Assembly (NCBI GenBank): GCA_037043235.1
Contig: JAWRVZ010000054.1
Span: 2,440,001 to 2,504,000 of the forward strand
From: Rhodeus uyekii
Lineage: Eukaryota; Chordata; Actinopteri; Cypriniformes; Acheilognathidae
Direction: 5' to 3'
Length of the DNA: 64,000 bases
This document shows, one piece after another, positions 37,100-48,955 of this stretch (within the stretch, counting starts at the first letter, position 1; every line of letters begins with the position of its first letter). The translations under genes and the position numbers were made by a program. The notes beneath the pieces are model-generated. The model saw only the letters and a program-made list of their open reading frames with translations. It was not told the DNA's origin and made no database searches.

Positions 37100-39951
37100 T
37101 TCTCATATAAAATGTATGGTAAAACATTCACCTCAAACAAGAATAACATTTTCTGATGAAACCATATGCAGATGTTGCTTTTTATTCCCTGAATGAGCTC
37201 ATTGATTCATTTGTTGACCAAAATGTTCAGTTTTCCTCCTTTCCTGTCTTTCACGGTTACATTTTCCACCGACTTCCAAGAGTTGGCTATGGTTAAAAGG
37301 ATGTTTCCTTCATAAAATGACCATTATTCAAAATTCTAAATAAAAAAGCATTTAGTCAAGTCAATTATGTGCTATTTGTAATTGAGTGAATGGGGAAATA
37401 TTTTTAAAAGCTTGTATATATTAAATGATCATTGTTAAATTTTACACACACTAAAATAACAGAATTTACAGTGGGCTGTTATTAATTTGGGTCCTTTGGC
37501 AAAGTAAGCTTATGCTCAATAAAGATTTCAAGCAATATGAAAACAATCAACAGCAAACTTTTTTTTTTTTTAAAGAAGCACTAAGTACTAACATTTAAAT
37601 GAATACATGTTTTTAAATAGTACCCATTTACAAAAAAAACAGCTGCAATTAATTTCTGTAATTACATCTATAATTACACTGTTGACCCTTTCTTTACATC
37701 TTAGCCTGACATTAAACCTAACCATACCATGAAATCTGTCAGAAAATCTTAACCGTATCCAACAAACATGTTTTGCAAAGTAGCATGAACACAATAATTA
37801 CATTGAAGTTAAAGTCACCTAGTAAAAGTGTGAAGTAAAGTGTGACCAGAAAACACTTGAAACATGAACAACACACTGTATTGGGAGCTTCAACACACCT
37901 TAAAGGCACCATTGAGCTCCAAAAAGGAGTCAAATGTGGTCAAGTAGAAATCATGGACTTGTTTCCAATCCCCTGAGATAGTTGCCCTTTCAACATCATC
38001 CCTACAGCCAGACAAAGACCCAGTTAAACATAATGTAACTGATCTGGGAATACTGCTGGTGACTGAAGGAAAAGTACGTACTGAAACTCTTTGGTGGTTT
38101 TGGTTCGAATGGGAATAATGGGATCTGAGACAAAACGAGCCTTCACCTCTGGAGGGAGAACATCAATAGAGATGCGATGCTTCTGTCTCACATCTGGACA
38201 TATTGGGGGAAGCTCTCTCACTGAAAATAAACACACACACAATTAATTAGATAGCAGTTCACCATTTGAGCAAGGCTGGCCGTTCATCATGCTCTCCAAA
38301 AGGATTTTTGCAATCACTCTACAGCTAACAATTGTTTGTCATTATCTTATCAGAAAGAAACTACAGTATTTAAACAATGACTCTCAGTATCCCAACAACT
38401 ACCTGGTAACATGCAATTTCCAACAGTTAGTTCATTTATAGGGACCCTAGTCGTTTCGTTCTCAAACTTTGCACTGATATAAGGCTGAGTTAAACTTCAC
38501 TAAACTATTTGAAATTGTGGACTAGAGCAGTAACAACTGGCCATTTCATGGGTCCGGACAGTGAATTTGCAAGGTAAAGTGAGATATTCAACTAGCTTTA
38601 GCATCAGGCCCCTGTAGTGTCTTCATAACGACTCCCCAGCTCATCTGTGATAAAGACATATTAGACGTGAACACACTTGTGCCTTGTCAGAGACTTAGAT
38701 TAAATGCATCACATAAACAACATCTTTGATCTCCAAGACAAAGAAAGGAAAACATCTGCTTAAAACAGTGAAGTGGTTATTAATTCAAAGCAGCCGAATC
38801 AACAGCTTTGAAATGCAATGAGTTTCTTGCCCTGTGTTGTAAAAGGGAATTACCTTTAAATCACCCATGCATATAATTTTTAAGCCATGGTAACCGCTGC
38901 TTGTGTTACCAGCTGGTAGACCTAAAGCATTTAGGTCTGTATTTGATAAAAGTCATAAAAGTGACAGTGCTGGAAAGGCGTCTGACCTTGTTTAACTGTA
39001 GGTAGCAGAAACGGAGAAGAGAGACTTTGGCTGCTTGACTCTCTTTTGTGATTCAGGGTGGAGATGAAGCTTCCATAAGAGGGGAAAGGGAGCTTCGGTC
39101 CACGATCCAAGCTCTGTTGATGAAACGCGTTATATTCCAATATTTATTGATAATAAACTATGCTGCAGTACACCTGTAAGCTACTGATAGAAATGTCCAC
39201 ATATGGCACTGAAAAACCGATACCAAAATAAACGATGTTCTGTACTACACTAAACTGTCAGACAGACTAACATCTAATTAAGAAAAATAAGAAAACTAAA
39301 TAGCACAAAAACTATGCCCCTCCCCCTTATTCAAGTATTTGAAGAAGAAAAAAAGAGAAGTTGTAACTGATACAATACAAAATGCATATTAAAACAGATC
39401 CAAACAATAGTCGGGGGGACCTTGTTAATTGAGATTGACAATTATTGCATAACCAGAAGCATCAGCATTGTTCTGCAGAAACTAAACATTAATGGTTGAT
39501 GTATTCTGTGTGCTTTCAACTGAGAAAATACACACTAAGAAAAAAATCAGCTCCATGTGCAGTACCTTTAGCTAAATACTAATAAATGAATTTATTGACT
39601 TTGTACCGTAGAGTGCAAAAAAAGTGTGTTGTTTCAGCAGTAGGATAATTTCAAGTAGGAATCAGTCTAAATAATTTCCATTCAGTTAATTACTACATTT
39701 CAAAAGCAGTGAAGCATTAAAAAAATAAAGACATAAACAAATCACTCAAAAGAAAGAAAACTGCATTCACGTAAGATGACGGTGAATTGTTTTCTCTTTT
39801 TTTTTTAAACATTATATATTTGTAAAATATAAGACACATTAACCACAGCCAAAAGCCTATTTGAAATACAGAAAAAAATACTTACATGGTTTAGTATAGG
39901 AGGAAGTCTGTCTCTATCCCTTTCTTCAAAAGGACAGTTATTTTCGCTCAT
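22798..39951 (-). CDS. hectd2: HECT-type E3 ubiquitin ligase HECTD2
   Basis: HECT ligase that takes ubiquitin from an E2 onto its catalytic cysteine and then onto substrates. Twenty-one coding exons with consistent phases give 751 residues (human about 776): 39886-39951, 38987-39113, 38082-38220, 37899-38001, 36863-36952, 36670-36734, 36513-36558, 34506-34615, 34094-34242, 33871-33994, 32322-32418, 31893-32000, 31478-31610, 31272-31360, 28567-28725, 26765-26839, 26528-26615, 26307-26413, 23230-23345, 22998-23141, 22798-22918. Residues 1-100 are low-complexity and diverged; about 110-400 is the conserved HECTD2 body (WKQVHDFYLTTFDSF, KCSWWIPSATKVL); about 412-751 is the HECT domain. The start gives MSENN, like mammalian MSE, with A at -3. 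An in-frame ATG at 39961-39963 would add four residues. Introns carry fish repeats but no exon is broken. Confidence 0.97.
23346..26306 (-). other. hectd2: hectd2 intron 18 with interspersed repeat and (AC)n
   Basis: The largest intron. About 23570-23990 is a diverged copy of an AT-rich high-copy fish repeat ('gctgaattttcagtagccattac', 'tttattattattatcaatg'). A (CA)n run lies at about 26034-26061. The rest, including a 97-codon chance frame near 24401-24694, has no recognised content. Confidence 0.6.
27666..28020 (+). repeat. AT-rich interspersed repeat copy in hectd2 intron 15
   Basis: Contains 'cagtgtgacatggttttcc', 'cattctaatatgctgattt' and 'agaacagcatttatttgaaatag', shared in order with copies at 23570-23990, 33430-33780 and 62810-62940. 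It is an old high-copy family in plus orientation. Confidence 0.6.
29070..29587. mobile_element. Inverted-repeat DNA element in hectd2 intron 14
   Basis: The left end has 'ccattcaaaagtttggggtc' and the right end its inverse 'caatcccaaacttttgaaag' followed by 'gtagtgta'. This is the common 'CTACCRTTCAAAAGTTTGGGG' terminus of fish non-autonomous elements; the interior near the right end ('tgcagctttggtgagcataag') is also family-typical. A truncated left terminus of the same family is at about 49543-49640. Confidence 0.6.
30240..30340 (+). repeat. Fragment of hAT-like repeat in hectd2 intron 14
   Basis: The stretch 'gatcagtggtccccaaaacc' followed by a GC-rich 'ggtacctggccgcggatcg' block resembles the terminus of a widespread vertebrate hAT-type repeat. 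Only one end is recognisable. The rest of intron 14 outside this and 29070-29587 shows only a short (GA)n patch near 30600-30625. Confidence 0.4.
32526..33060 (+). mobile_element. pogo/Tigger-like element in hectd2 intron 10
   Basis: It starts CAGTGGAGTTCACTTATCTC after a TA. It continues with 'gtgtttgcattgttggagaa', matching the minus-strand element at 19996-20557, and its first about 230 bases resemble 58476-58745. The right end is not clear. The following 33140-33370 is CpG-rich with an inverted CCAAT box (gattggctg) and may belong to it. Confidence 0.6.
33430..33780 (+). repeat. AT-rich interspersed repeat copy in hectd2 intron 10
   Basis: Contains 'ggaattttcagcagccattt', 'gctgaagaaacatttagtg', 'ttattattattctcaatg' and 'agaaagttcaaaataagagc', in the same order as the copies at 23570-23990 and 27666-28020. 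Confidence 0.6.
34616..36512 (-). other. hectd2: hectd2 intron 7, with an L2 3' tail
   Basis: The segment 35990-36115 is an isolated L2 3' end on the plus strand: 'cctgtgaccactgtaaagct', 'aaagcgctatataaat' and the tail 'ggtgacttgacttgact'. The remainder (34640-35400) is higher-complexity sequence of unknown role. Confidence 0.6.
37016..37092. repeat. (TA)n microsatellite in hectd2 intron 4
   Basis: An uninterrupted (TA)n array of about 75 bases, then 'cacacac'. It lies roughly 65 bases upstream of the exon 5 acceptor on the minus strand. Confidence 0.9.
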
Positions 39952-40249
39952 GTTTAGATGCATGCCCTCTGAAGAAAAGCCTTTCGAACACAGTTACATG
40001 GCTTACGTTTTCTGGAAAAAAGTACTTTTCCCGTTTACGTAATCTCAATCCTCACTTTCCTTTCACTTTGAGAAACACAGCAACAGTGAGAGACTCCAGT
40101 ACTGTCTGTTCTTTTTTGCTAAGCAGGTGAGTTTTAGAGACCACGATGACCAAAAAGGCTGATCGTTGTTTGTCAATGAAAACAAAAGGAACTAAATAAA
40201 TAAAAACTACAAAGAAAAACTACAAAAATCTTCGCGATGCTGCGTTTAG

Positions 40250-40400
40250 TGAGTGAAGTAACTTGTTGAAGAAGTGCCGTTGCGTTGTGCAGTCCAGCTG
40301 TACGCTGGCGCCATGTTGTTGATGATGATGATGATGATGATGATGGGGTTTGTAGTTAGGGACTTGGATACGGTCTCTGCCTCGACGTAACACTGGGGCC
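40250..40400 (-). promoter_or_regulatory. hectd2: CpG-rich promoter region of hectd2
   Basis: CpG-dense sequence about 300-450 bases upstream of the hectd2 start. The minus strand reads 'caacaacatggcgccagcg', close to a YY1 site, next to a (CAT)n run (gatgatgatg on plus, 40319-40345) and followed upstream by 'gcgcggccccagtg'. No TATA box. A TATA-less CpG promoter is typical for a housekeeping ligase. Confidence 0.45.
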
Positions 40401-42285
40401 GCGCTGTGCTTAGACAGATTTATTGCACACCTCTAATTAAGATCTTTCCTATTTCCTATGTTTTTCCTTTCCTGTAGAAGTAAACATACACCCAGCGAAT
40501 GTCCATATTTGTATGCAACATCAAAATCACATTTTGGTGGTAGAAGAATAAAAAACACAAAGGATTATCACAGAAAGTTGATAAACAAAGGGGTTTGAGT
40601 AGGACTACTGTCTACTATATGTTGGATATGTGTATGTATGTTTTTGTTAATATCTCTGAGAACACTGTTATGTGAATGTTCCATTGTCAGCTTTCATTTC
40701 ATACCATATTTTTGGGGGTGTGGTCAAATATGTGACCTTAAGATGAAAAGTGTGATTAATATAATAATATAATATATTAAAATAACACAAATAATAATAA
40801 GACTAATAAATAATCTAATGCTAGTGTAATCTATATTATGATATATTACATGACATTACACTACATTATACTATATACTTCACCATTTCACCACACCACC
40901 AAAAATAGCCTTTGGCATAAGATAAATATGTTGACAGAGGTACATTTTCGAGGTCTGTGTGAATTAAAGGAAAGAGTTCCTCAGGGGGGTAAACTGAGAA
41001 TTTTCAGGTTCTTATGCGTCAACTTTCTCTTATTGTGACCTCGATTAGAGAAAAAACCCATCACATATTTTGCATCAGTACTGCTTCTTTGTTTTTCTAT
41101 CTATTATTTATTTTGGACTTGCCACAGACCAGTGAACAGAAGTGTCTTACAGAGTAAAGTTATAATCTAACTGTTTAAAAAAAAATGCTTTATGTGTGCT
41201 ATATATAATTTGACAAACTATAAGTCAAACCAATGATGAATTTAATAAGAGCTTATGAACTCAACTAGTCGTATTGACCACCAATAATTAGCATTCTGCA
41301 TCGACAAATTAATTTTACAACATGTTGCGCTGCTGAAACATTTGGCCAGTAGGTGGAGGAAGAGATCTTTGTAAAACATAAAACTGGATTAGTATAATTC
41401 TAACTCAGCATGACACTCACGTGTTAAGGGATTTAATTGTTCTTCCATGATATTCAACAGTTTTTTTTAATTATTCAGCTATAGCATATAAATATTAAAT
41501 TCTTGTACATTATATACAGTATATTAAATTATTCAATTAAAATTATTCAACACAAAAAATAAAATAGACCGAAATTCAAACCTCTCAGAATAGCATAAAA
41601 ACCTTTACCTGGTAACATTTATTTCCTCAATGGAACAGAGTTAAAATTGTGTATTTTAAAGTAACAACAAGGTCCTTCTTTTTTTACTCAAACCACACAA
41701 GAGCATATTCTTTTTTAAATAAAATCCGTAATTCAACTTACACTAAACCATATATTATCACTTCTAAATGTGATATATGTCCACCACTTATTTTGACCAT
41801 ATCAGGTATTCGCCATCACTGTCTCCCACCAGTCAGACGAACAGTCCTGAACAGTAATATGAGCATTTGAGTACACGACTTGGACACTGCAGTTGGCATT
41901 GACTAATATGGCTCAGCTCTTAGAACTGGATACACCCTGTCGTATAACTGATCCTGACAGCATGCAATTAAGCCATAGACTAACACTATGCTTTACTGTT
42001 TGATTTGTTTATGTCTTTAGATTACCACATTTGAAAAGGCTCTTGTTTATTGATGGAACTAGATCATAATGTCTTAATTAACAAGACAGTTTGTACAAGG
42101 TTTCCATTAATACATCCAGCATATGGACAGAGTGAAGACATATTTGGGACTTTGCCTATTTTTGTGTTGTACTTTAATGTGGCTAATCACTAATCACAGT
42201 TGATTTGGATACCAAAAAGCACATTCCGACCTTTTGTATTTGTATTTTGTACAAAACTCAAATGTTAATTCTGAAATGTAAAAAA
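40400..42285. other. Intergenic DNA upstream of hectd2
   Basis: AT-rich sequence. Short frames, such as 41649-41870, show no family character. Nothing recognised. Confidence 0.55.
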
Positions 42286-42289
42286 ATTG

Positions 42290-42540
42290 TGCTTTAAATA
42301 CAGTACAAACTGTATATTATACTAACCCTACCCCTAAACCACAGAAAACATAAAAAAAATAAAAATAAAAAATAAAAAAACATCACGTAGAATGATTTAT
42401 AAGCTCTTTTCCTCATGGGGACCAAAAACTGCCCACACAAGGAAGGACAAGGATTCTGGATATTGCCATCTTTGTGGGGACATTTTGTTACTATAATGTA
42501 GTAGGGTTTACTAGGATACACACACAAACAGAGACGTGAT
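42290..42540 (-). repeat. Inverted copy of the repeat at 95-347
   Basis: Holds 'actaaccctacccctaaacc', 'ttcctcatggggaccaaaaac', 'tttgtggggacattttg' and a short 'cacacacaaac' end. Read on the minus strand these are the blocks of the repeat at 95-347 in the same order. Confidence 0.55.
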
Positions 42541-42916
42541 TATACTCCATGTATATTATGCCTTAGAGAAATTAGTGCATTTAAATATTTTAAAAAAATG
42601 GCACTGACATATTTTAAGATATGTCTTTGCAAATTGCTTTCAGTTAAAACAAAAATGAACTTTTCAGCAATAATTGTTTATGGTTTATTGAAAAAGCTTG
42701 AAAAACATTGTTTAAACCATTTCCAAGTATGACTCACTGCTGTGATGTAGCACATAACTATTAAGAAGGTGATGATTTACTTTTGTATGTCATGTCCCAG
42801 ACAGCGTCAGTTTCATATGCCGTCTTCAGAAACATCTTACATTACACCCCTTCCCATACATGTTTCAGTAATCAATGTGACTGTAAGGAAAATAGCATAG
42901 AGATCATATCAGTTTT

Positions 42917-44735
42917 AAGTCAAGTCACCTTTATTTACATAGCGCTTTTTACCATAAAGCAACTTTACAGAGATAACAGAAAAACAATGCAAGAAAGTTT
43001 GTTTAAGCTGTACAGCAGCTCTAATTCAGTCAATAATATTGATGAATATTAAGTATTAAGTGTCCTCAACTAAGCAAGTCAGAGGTAACAGTGGCAAGGA
43101 CCCAAAACTCCAGCAGGTGACAAAATGAATGTAAAAAAATAACCTTGAGAGAAACCATGCTCAGTCGGAGGTCCAGTTCTCCTCTGGCCAACAAAAAAGC
43201 AGTGCATAATTATGATATAGACAACATTTCAGGTCAGAAGTCAGATATAGATTGGGACACTCAAAATATTTAATCCAGTTTTGTCTGTTTGGAGATCGGA
43301 TTCATGAGGACTTCATGGGGAGGGTCTAGTAGAATCATAGTCAATGCAGAGACTTCATTTCTGAGTTGTGGTCATGTTGAGGTGAAGGTCCTTCATCTGA
43401 TCTGGATACGGAGCAGATCCGGCTGACTACGGTAACCTCGGGCTAAACAGAGACTAATATCATTGTACATTAAATTCTTCTTATGATGTAACGAGTACAT
43501 CAGGTGTTATGGGAAGAGCCGGTTGATATAAATTATGCAACCTAACAATCATTTGACATGATTTGAGTTAAAAAATGTATTATGTGTTATGTGTATGCCA
43601 GGTTGAAGAGATGTGTTTTTAATCTAAATTTAAACTGACAGTGTGTCTGCTTTCCGAACAATGATCCAGAGCTTAGTTACTAAATAGGAAAAGGATCTAC
43701 CGCCAGCAGTAGACTTTGAAATTCTAAGTACTATCAACTGACCAGAATTTTGGGATCGCAATAGACGTGAAGGAATATATTGTGTTAAGAGATTGCTCAA
43801 GTACTAGGGAACTAAACCATTTGATGCTTTATAAGTAATTAGCAAGCGTTTAAAATATATTTTGTGTTTAATAAGGAGCCAATGCAGTGTTGACAGAACC
43901 TGGCTAATATATAATAATTTCGCATAATATGCGCATTCAATATGCTTATGTTCATTTTGGACCAGCTGGAGTTTGTTTATTAAGCATGCAGGGCAACCAC
44001 CCAGTAAAACATAACAATAATCTAGTCTTGAGCTTCAAAATGAACTTTTCTGCATTTGTCATTGAGAGTATATGTTGTATTTTAGATATATTTTTAAGAT
44101 GGAAGAATGCGGTTTTAGAGATGCTATAAATGTGGCTTTCAAATGAAAGATTGGCATCAAAGAACACACCCAGGTTTCTAACTGACAACGAAGACTTGAC
44201 AAAGCAGTGTTAGACAATAGTCTAGGTTATTACATTCAGAGCTTTTCGGTCCAATAATTAGAATCTCTTTTTTCAGAATTAAGTAGAAGGAAATTACTAG
44301 TCATCTGATTTTTTTATATCATGCATTCCATTAATTTTGTGAAAGGGTACTTTTCATCAGGATGAGAAGAATTATTCAGCTTTTTAGTATTATCAGTTTA
44401 ACAGTGAAAGTTTCCACAGTTTCTTTCATTTTTTCACTTGCTGCAGTTTTGGTTCCTTGCCACTGTCGCCTCTGGCATGCTTAGTTGGGGACACTTAACA
44501 CTTAATATTAATCAGTATTATTGATTGGCCTGCTGTACAGCCAAAACAAACTTTGTTTTTGTATTGTTTTCCTGTGACCACTGTAAAGCTGATTTGAAAC
44601 AATCACTATTGTTAAAAGGGCTATATAAATAAAGTTGACTTGACTAGCTAGCGTCTTGTTTCCTAATGATATCTCCCAAAGGTAGCATGTAAAGGGTGAA
44701 AAGCAATGGTCCTAATACTGAGCCTTGATGTTGTA
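42917..44735 (-). mobile_element. L2-type LINE remnant with nested insertion
   Basis: On the minus strand the 3' end is at 42917 ('gcgctatgtaaataaaggtg' with a tgacttgact tail). A reverse-transcriptase segment at 43952-44188 reads VRNLGVFFDANLSFESH and FFHLKNISKIQHILSM. The far part near 44659-44735 encodes a degenerate GPLLFTLYMLPLG-like RT block. The coding sequence is heavily decayed. A roughly 240-base insertion interrupts it at about 44415-44655. Confidence 0.75.
44415..44655 (+). repeat. Short L2-tailed insertion nested in the LINE
   Basis: Begins near 'cttgctgcagttttggttcc' and ends 'ctgtgaccactgtaaagctg...ctatataaataaagttgacttgact'. The surrounding LINE resumes immediately after. It has the same 3' end as the isolated tail at 35990-36115 and the same tail as its host, but opposite orientation. 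Confidence 0.6.
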
Positions 44736-45390
44736 ACGAGGACTCAGGCTGGTTAAGATCCATCTGCAGTTTATTATAGACAGACAGACATATGGTACAA
44801 AACAGTCTCAGGTCGGAACCCCAGGCGGAACAACAATGTCAGAGGCAAGGCAGAGAGAGTGGTAAAAAAAGGCAGTAGGTCAGGGTAGGCAGCAGGTCAG
44901 GGTAGGCAGCGAACAATCAAAGTCCAGAATCCAATCACCATTGACATGTAGCTAATCACTGTTAGCATGTGTAGCATGTGTTGGGAGTCCTGTTTGGTGG
45001 CATGGGTCAATAGACTCTCAAGTCTCTACAACGTTCTGATGCAGAGATATTTGTCACAGCCAGTTCTCTTATCTCAATGGTGCCTTGACATGACTTTGGA
45101 AGCAGCGCGCTGATACAATTGATCTGAGGTTTCCAAAGTAGCTCGTACCGTGGGTTGTGCGACATCCTCTCCTCTCTCTGTTCCCTTCACGTAATTTCAG
45201 TTGACATAACGCCAGTTGACAACTGGCCAATTGTTGCACGATGCGGCTCTAGTTGTCAAGCAGTACAAATAGCATAAAGCGCGGCAATTGCGTCGGAATC
45301 ATGACTGAACACGGCACAGCTGGTCAAGCGGCGAACACTGCGGATATTGCAATGTATATCCCGTTGCAAAAATGTATATGTAAAATATTT
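44736..45390. other. Repeat-derived intergenic DNA
   Basis: Contains a short tandem duplication 'aggtcagggtaggcagc' at about 44877-44912 and sequence resembling internal parts of fish retroelements. No coding frame recognised. Confidence 0.4.
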
Positions 45391-45399
45391 CCTTCACAC

Positions 45400-46215
45400 G
45401 AGTACGAAACTTTGCACAAGGCCTTCTCTATGCTGAGGGCTAATTTCAATTACGAAGGTGCATCTGACAGTGCTTTAAGATCTCCTATCCTTTTAAGAGA
45501 AGGGATAGTCAAAAACTTGACTGGAACCTCCTCAATTGGCTCAAAGGGTGGTGTAGGATGGGCCTTGGACACCAAGGTCAAATCCCAGGTCTGAACCACC
45601 TCAGCCTTAAGGTACTACAAAGGAAATGTGTAACTAATGGGTCTCTCCCTAAAGACATTCCACCCAAAAGGATGTGGTAAGCAGCTATGGCTGCCACATA
45701 CACCTTTAAAGTGGAAAGGGATAACCCTACAGTGAATTTCTCTTGCAGGAATTCCAGCGCTGTACTGTACTGCACTGCACTCAGTTAACTGGATCCAGCT
45801 GATGGCCACTGCACCAAGAAGTAAAATGTTACTAATTCAGGGTGTACAGTTTCCTCGTGGAAGGAGCTCTGGAATGGAGAATGGTCTCGACAACCTTTGT
45901 TGCAAGACCAGTCGATGAGCTGGTCCCCTTCAGAGTTCAAGCACACAGCTTCCACAGTTCTGGACACATATAGGCTATAAAGCCCCCTGCTTGGGTCAGA
46001 AGGTCCCTCCTGATTGGAATCTCCCATGGAGTTACATCAAGAAGAGACACTAACAGTGTACAACACTGCCCAGCCAACGCGGAGCGATCAAGGTGAAACG
46101 GACGTTGTCCCGGCGAACTCTCTCTAGAACTCCCGGGAGCAGAGCAATTGAGAGAAATGCGTAGAGACGTAGCCTCTGCCTTGTCTGAACCGTAGCATCT
46201 AGTCTCAGATGACCT
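45400..46215 (-). mobile_element. DIRS1-like retrotransposon fragment (minus strand)
   Basis: The minus strand encodes, in several broken frames, segments matching the DIRS copy at 50195-53275. These include TPWEIPIRRDLLTQAGG and ELWKL, then LEFLQEKFTVGLSLSTLKVY and VAAIAAYH from the start of the tyrosine recombinase, then PPFEPIEEVPVKFLT and SLKRIGDLKALSDAPS. A deletion of several tens of residues separates the blocks. The plus-strand open frame over 45253-45594 is a shadow of this. Confidence 0.8.
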
Positions 46216-46374
46216 GTATGCGTAAGGGAGAAGTGATAGTGGATAGTGGATAGTGAGACATCCTGCGAGACAGAAACAGATCCTCTTGTACCTGGCCAAA
46301 CATCTCCTATATCTGCTCAACCACTTCTGGGTGGAGCTTCCATTCCCCGGGCCTTGGCCACTACCTTGACAGGC

Positions 46375-46700
46375 CGTGGGGAACGTTATGATGCATGTAA
46401 CATCCTTCAGCAGGACGGGTTTGGTGGCGGGTCAGTAATGGTCTAGAGAGGAATGTTCTTGGAGGGTCACACAGACCTTCATGTGCTAGTCAATGTTTCC
46501 CTTACGTTTCCCAGACTTGAATTCAATTGAGAACCTCTGGGACATTATGTATCGGAGCATCCGAAGCAAATAACACCACAGACTGTATAGGAGCTCACTG
46601 ATATCCTGGCCCAGGTTTCCCACAGGACACCATCCTCCATTTCATCAGGAGAAGGTCCAGACGTTGTTGTGAGCTCACACAGACATGGGGACCACACACA
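46375..46700 (+). mobile_element. Second Tc1-like transposase relic
   Basis: The plus strand reads ERYDACNILQQDGFGGGSVMV, then, after frame changes, LEGHTDLHVLVN and ENLWDIMYRSIRS. These are the middle and C-terminal landmarks of a Tc1 transposase with the region around the second aspartate deleted. No inverted termini were found. Confidence 0.7.
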
Positions 46701-47608
46701 CAACTGACTTTTTTTCAATTTGAAAATGTGTGATTTGTGTTCCCTTATTATTTTTTGAGCATGTTTTGCAAGACATCAAAGAGATCTTATTCTCTAACAG
46801 CTCATTTGCAGGATCAATATGTGTTTCTTAACCAGTGCTTCATGGACATCATCAAGTCTCGGACCGCAAACAATGCAGATCTGATCTACCAGAACACAGC
46901 TGTACCCATATATGAACTATTGTACTATTTATGAGAACTTTGAGCCCTTGAAAAAAGAAAAAAAAATGTCTACCATAAGGCCTGATCGTCTATCTTGACG
47001 TTTGGTGCACTGATGTAAATGAAACTTTCGTTTAAACATTTTTTAAATTGAGTTTTATTCAAAGGGGTAAAATAATAATATATTTATTAAGAAGGCTGTT
47101 TATAAAAATATATAAATACTCAAAAATATATATTTTTTTTTAATCAAATACAGAAATGTAGCTGCAGGGATGTTTTGTGATCGTTTTCATAGAATACAGT
47201 TGATTACATTCTGTAATATGGCATCATAAAAATGGCATGTCCTCAGAAACTAGGCTACAGGTGAAATGAAGATGAATAGGAATATTGAACACATCACATA
47301 GGACTTCATCATTAGACAGTAGCATTGCATTGCTACTTCATTGCAGAAGAATAGTGAAGACGAGATGGGTTTTCAAAACCCTTCTTCTGTGATTTTAAAG
47401 TAGCAACTAACCTTGGTATTAGCCAGTAGGCTGGTAAATAGTTGACAATGTGCAGTGACTTTATTCCATTGAGTATCTGTATCTGAGCTGTTCTGCCAGG
47501 ATGCTGTATTTTAGTCTGTGGTTTAAATCTATAGATGATATCTGGATTTCTACAGTCAACCTTAAATCGACCATAAGGACAATTAGATAACAGTGAAACA
47601 CTAATGAC
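46701..47608. other. Intergenic DNA without recognised features
   Basis: AT-rich sequence including 'aaaatatataaatactc' runs. Nothing recognised. Confidence 0.5.
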
Positions 47609-48514
47609 TAGAGTTGAGCCGGATACTCGGCTGAAACGAGTATCCGGTACGAATAATGCACTTTTGCCGAGTACGAGTATTATACGAGTAATACGAGTCA
47701 TTATCTGTGCTCAGATTGAATAAAAATCCTCATAGCTGACTGTGTCTATTTTCTGTGACAGGCTAGTCACAGCGCGCCTCCCCCACATGTGCAGATTTGC
47801 TGTCCCGCAGCTCCGCCCTGCTCATTCACGCGCAGAACGCTGAGATCAACAGGTGTCTTTCTCTCCCTCAGTCACTCAGGTTCACGGGTCTTCCGTTAAA
47901 GTTTAGGGTTTCTTCAGCTTCAGGTTAGTTTTTATTTCGGTTTGTTTGTAGTACTTACCTATGAACCAGTAGAGTTCTGGTAAACGTGGGGTTTGTGCTT
48001 GATAGAATGCGACCAGCGTTGCGTTTCTGCCTGTCGGAGTGTCTGACACTTTCTTGCTGTATTTCATACAAAATGAAAACAGCGTCAGACTATTTGATAG
48101 TCCCCCCCCCCCCCTGATCATAAAAAAATTAAAGTTAAAAAAAGAAAGTTATGTTTAAATGAAAACTCTTGTTCATTACATTTTTCTTCATAATTGCAAC
48201 CGCTTGTGTTGTATTTATTGTTGAAAAACTTGTTCTCTTTAGTTCGTTTGTTATCTTGATCAAAACCATTGATCTGAAGCTCAATGCTGGTGTTGTCATG
48301 TAAATAGTTTTCTAATCAGCAATAAATATAACAATTTCTGATCGACCAAATCAATTGCATGATTAAAAATAACATACTGGTTAAAGCCCCACCCACTTCC
48401 GGGTTAAACCCCGCCCACTTCCAGGTTAGGCCCCGCCCAGGCCGAGTACAGATACAGATAATCCATATGATTAACAGATACAGATACAGATAATGCTGTA
48501 CTCGCTCATCCCTA
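47609..48514. mobile_element. Non-autonomous hAT element
   Basis: The left end reads TAGAGTTGAGCCGGATACTC and the right end is the inverse of TAGGGATGAGCGAGTACAGC. Flanks ctaatgac and gtagtgac agree at 6 of 8 positions, consistent with an aged 8-bp hAT target duplication. Inside are 'gagtacgagtattatacgag' modules, a C-rich run (48104-48114) and 'ccccgcccacttcc' direct repeats at about 48390-48440. No transposase frame is seen. Confidence 0.7.
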
Positions 48515-48582
48515 GTAGTGACGTCTTTGGTTTGTTTCTGGAATTGCTTATTCTCAGTATAGATGATGCATGCTGACCTGTC

Positions 48583-48955
48583 TGTGTCACAGATACACGC
48601 AGACTCCCTCTGCACCAGGCTCCTACGCTCCTCCCACTCGTTCCCAATTCCCCGGAATTCTGAGCACCTGCACCTGATCACAATCATCCACAGCACTATA
48701 TCACTGGTACTCACACAGTCATCATTGTCTGGTCTCAGTTATGCAATGCTACTCAGACTCGCCATGGTGGATCAGTGCTACGCTTCCCAAGTGTCTTTGT
48801 CGCCGAGTCCCAAGCCAGTTCTCCGTGTTCAACTCTCAGCTAAGCCACCATCCAACCACCCATTGCACCACCAGTTCACTTGTCACTGTTTTCGTGCCTT
48901 GTTCTCTAATAAACGTCCTGTGTCTTACCTCTGCTTCCCGTGATTTATCATGACA
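48583..48955 (+). mobile_element. Possible solo LTR of a Gypsy-type retrotransposon
   Basis: The stretch starts near 'tgtgtcacag' and ends 'tttatcatgaca', consistent with TG...CA ends. It contains a TATA-like 'cactatatcac' at about 48694, and an AATAAA at about 48907 followed by 'cgtcctgtgtctt', the usual R/U5 order. Exact ends and target duplication are not established. Confidence 0.45.

Noticed and set aside
45253..45594. 113-codon open frame on the plus strand
   Set aside because: It is largely antisense to the DIRS1-like recombinase fragment on the minus strand, which has recognisable family segments.
48563..48953. Overlapping plus-strand frames of 70-126 codons
   Set aside because: They lie inside a probable solo LTR with TATA and AATAAA signals; Pro/Ser-rich translation is unlikely to be a protein.
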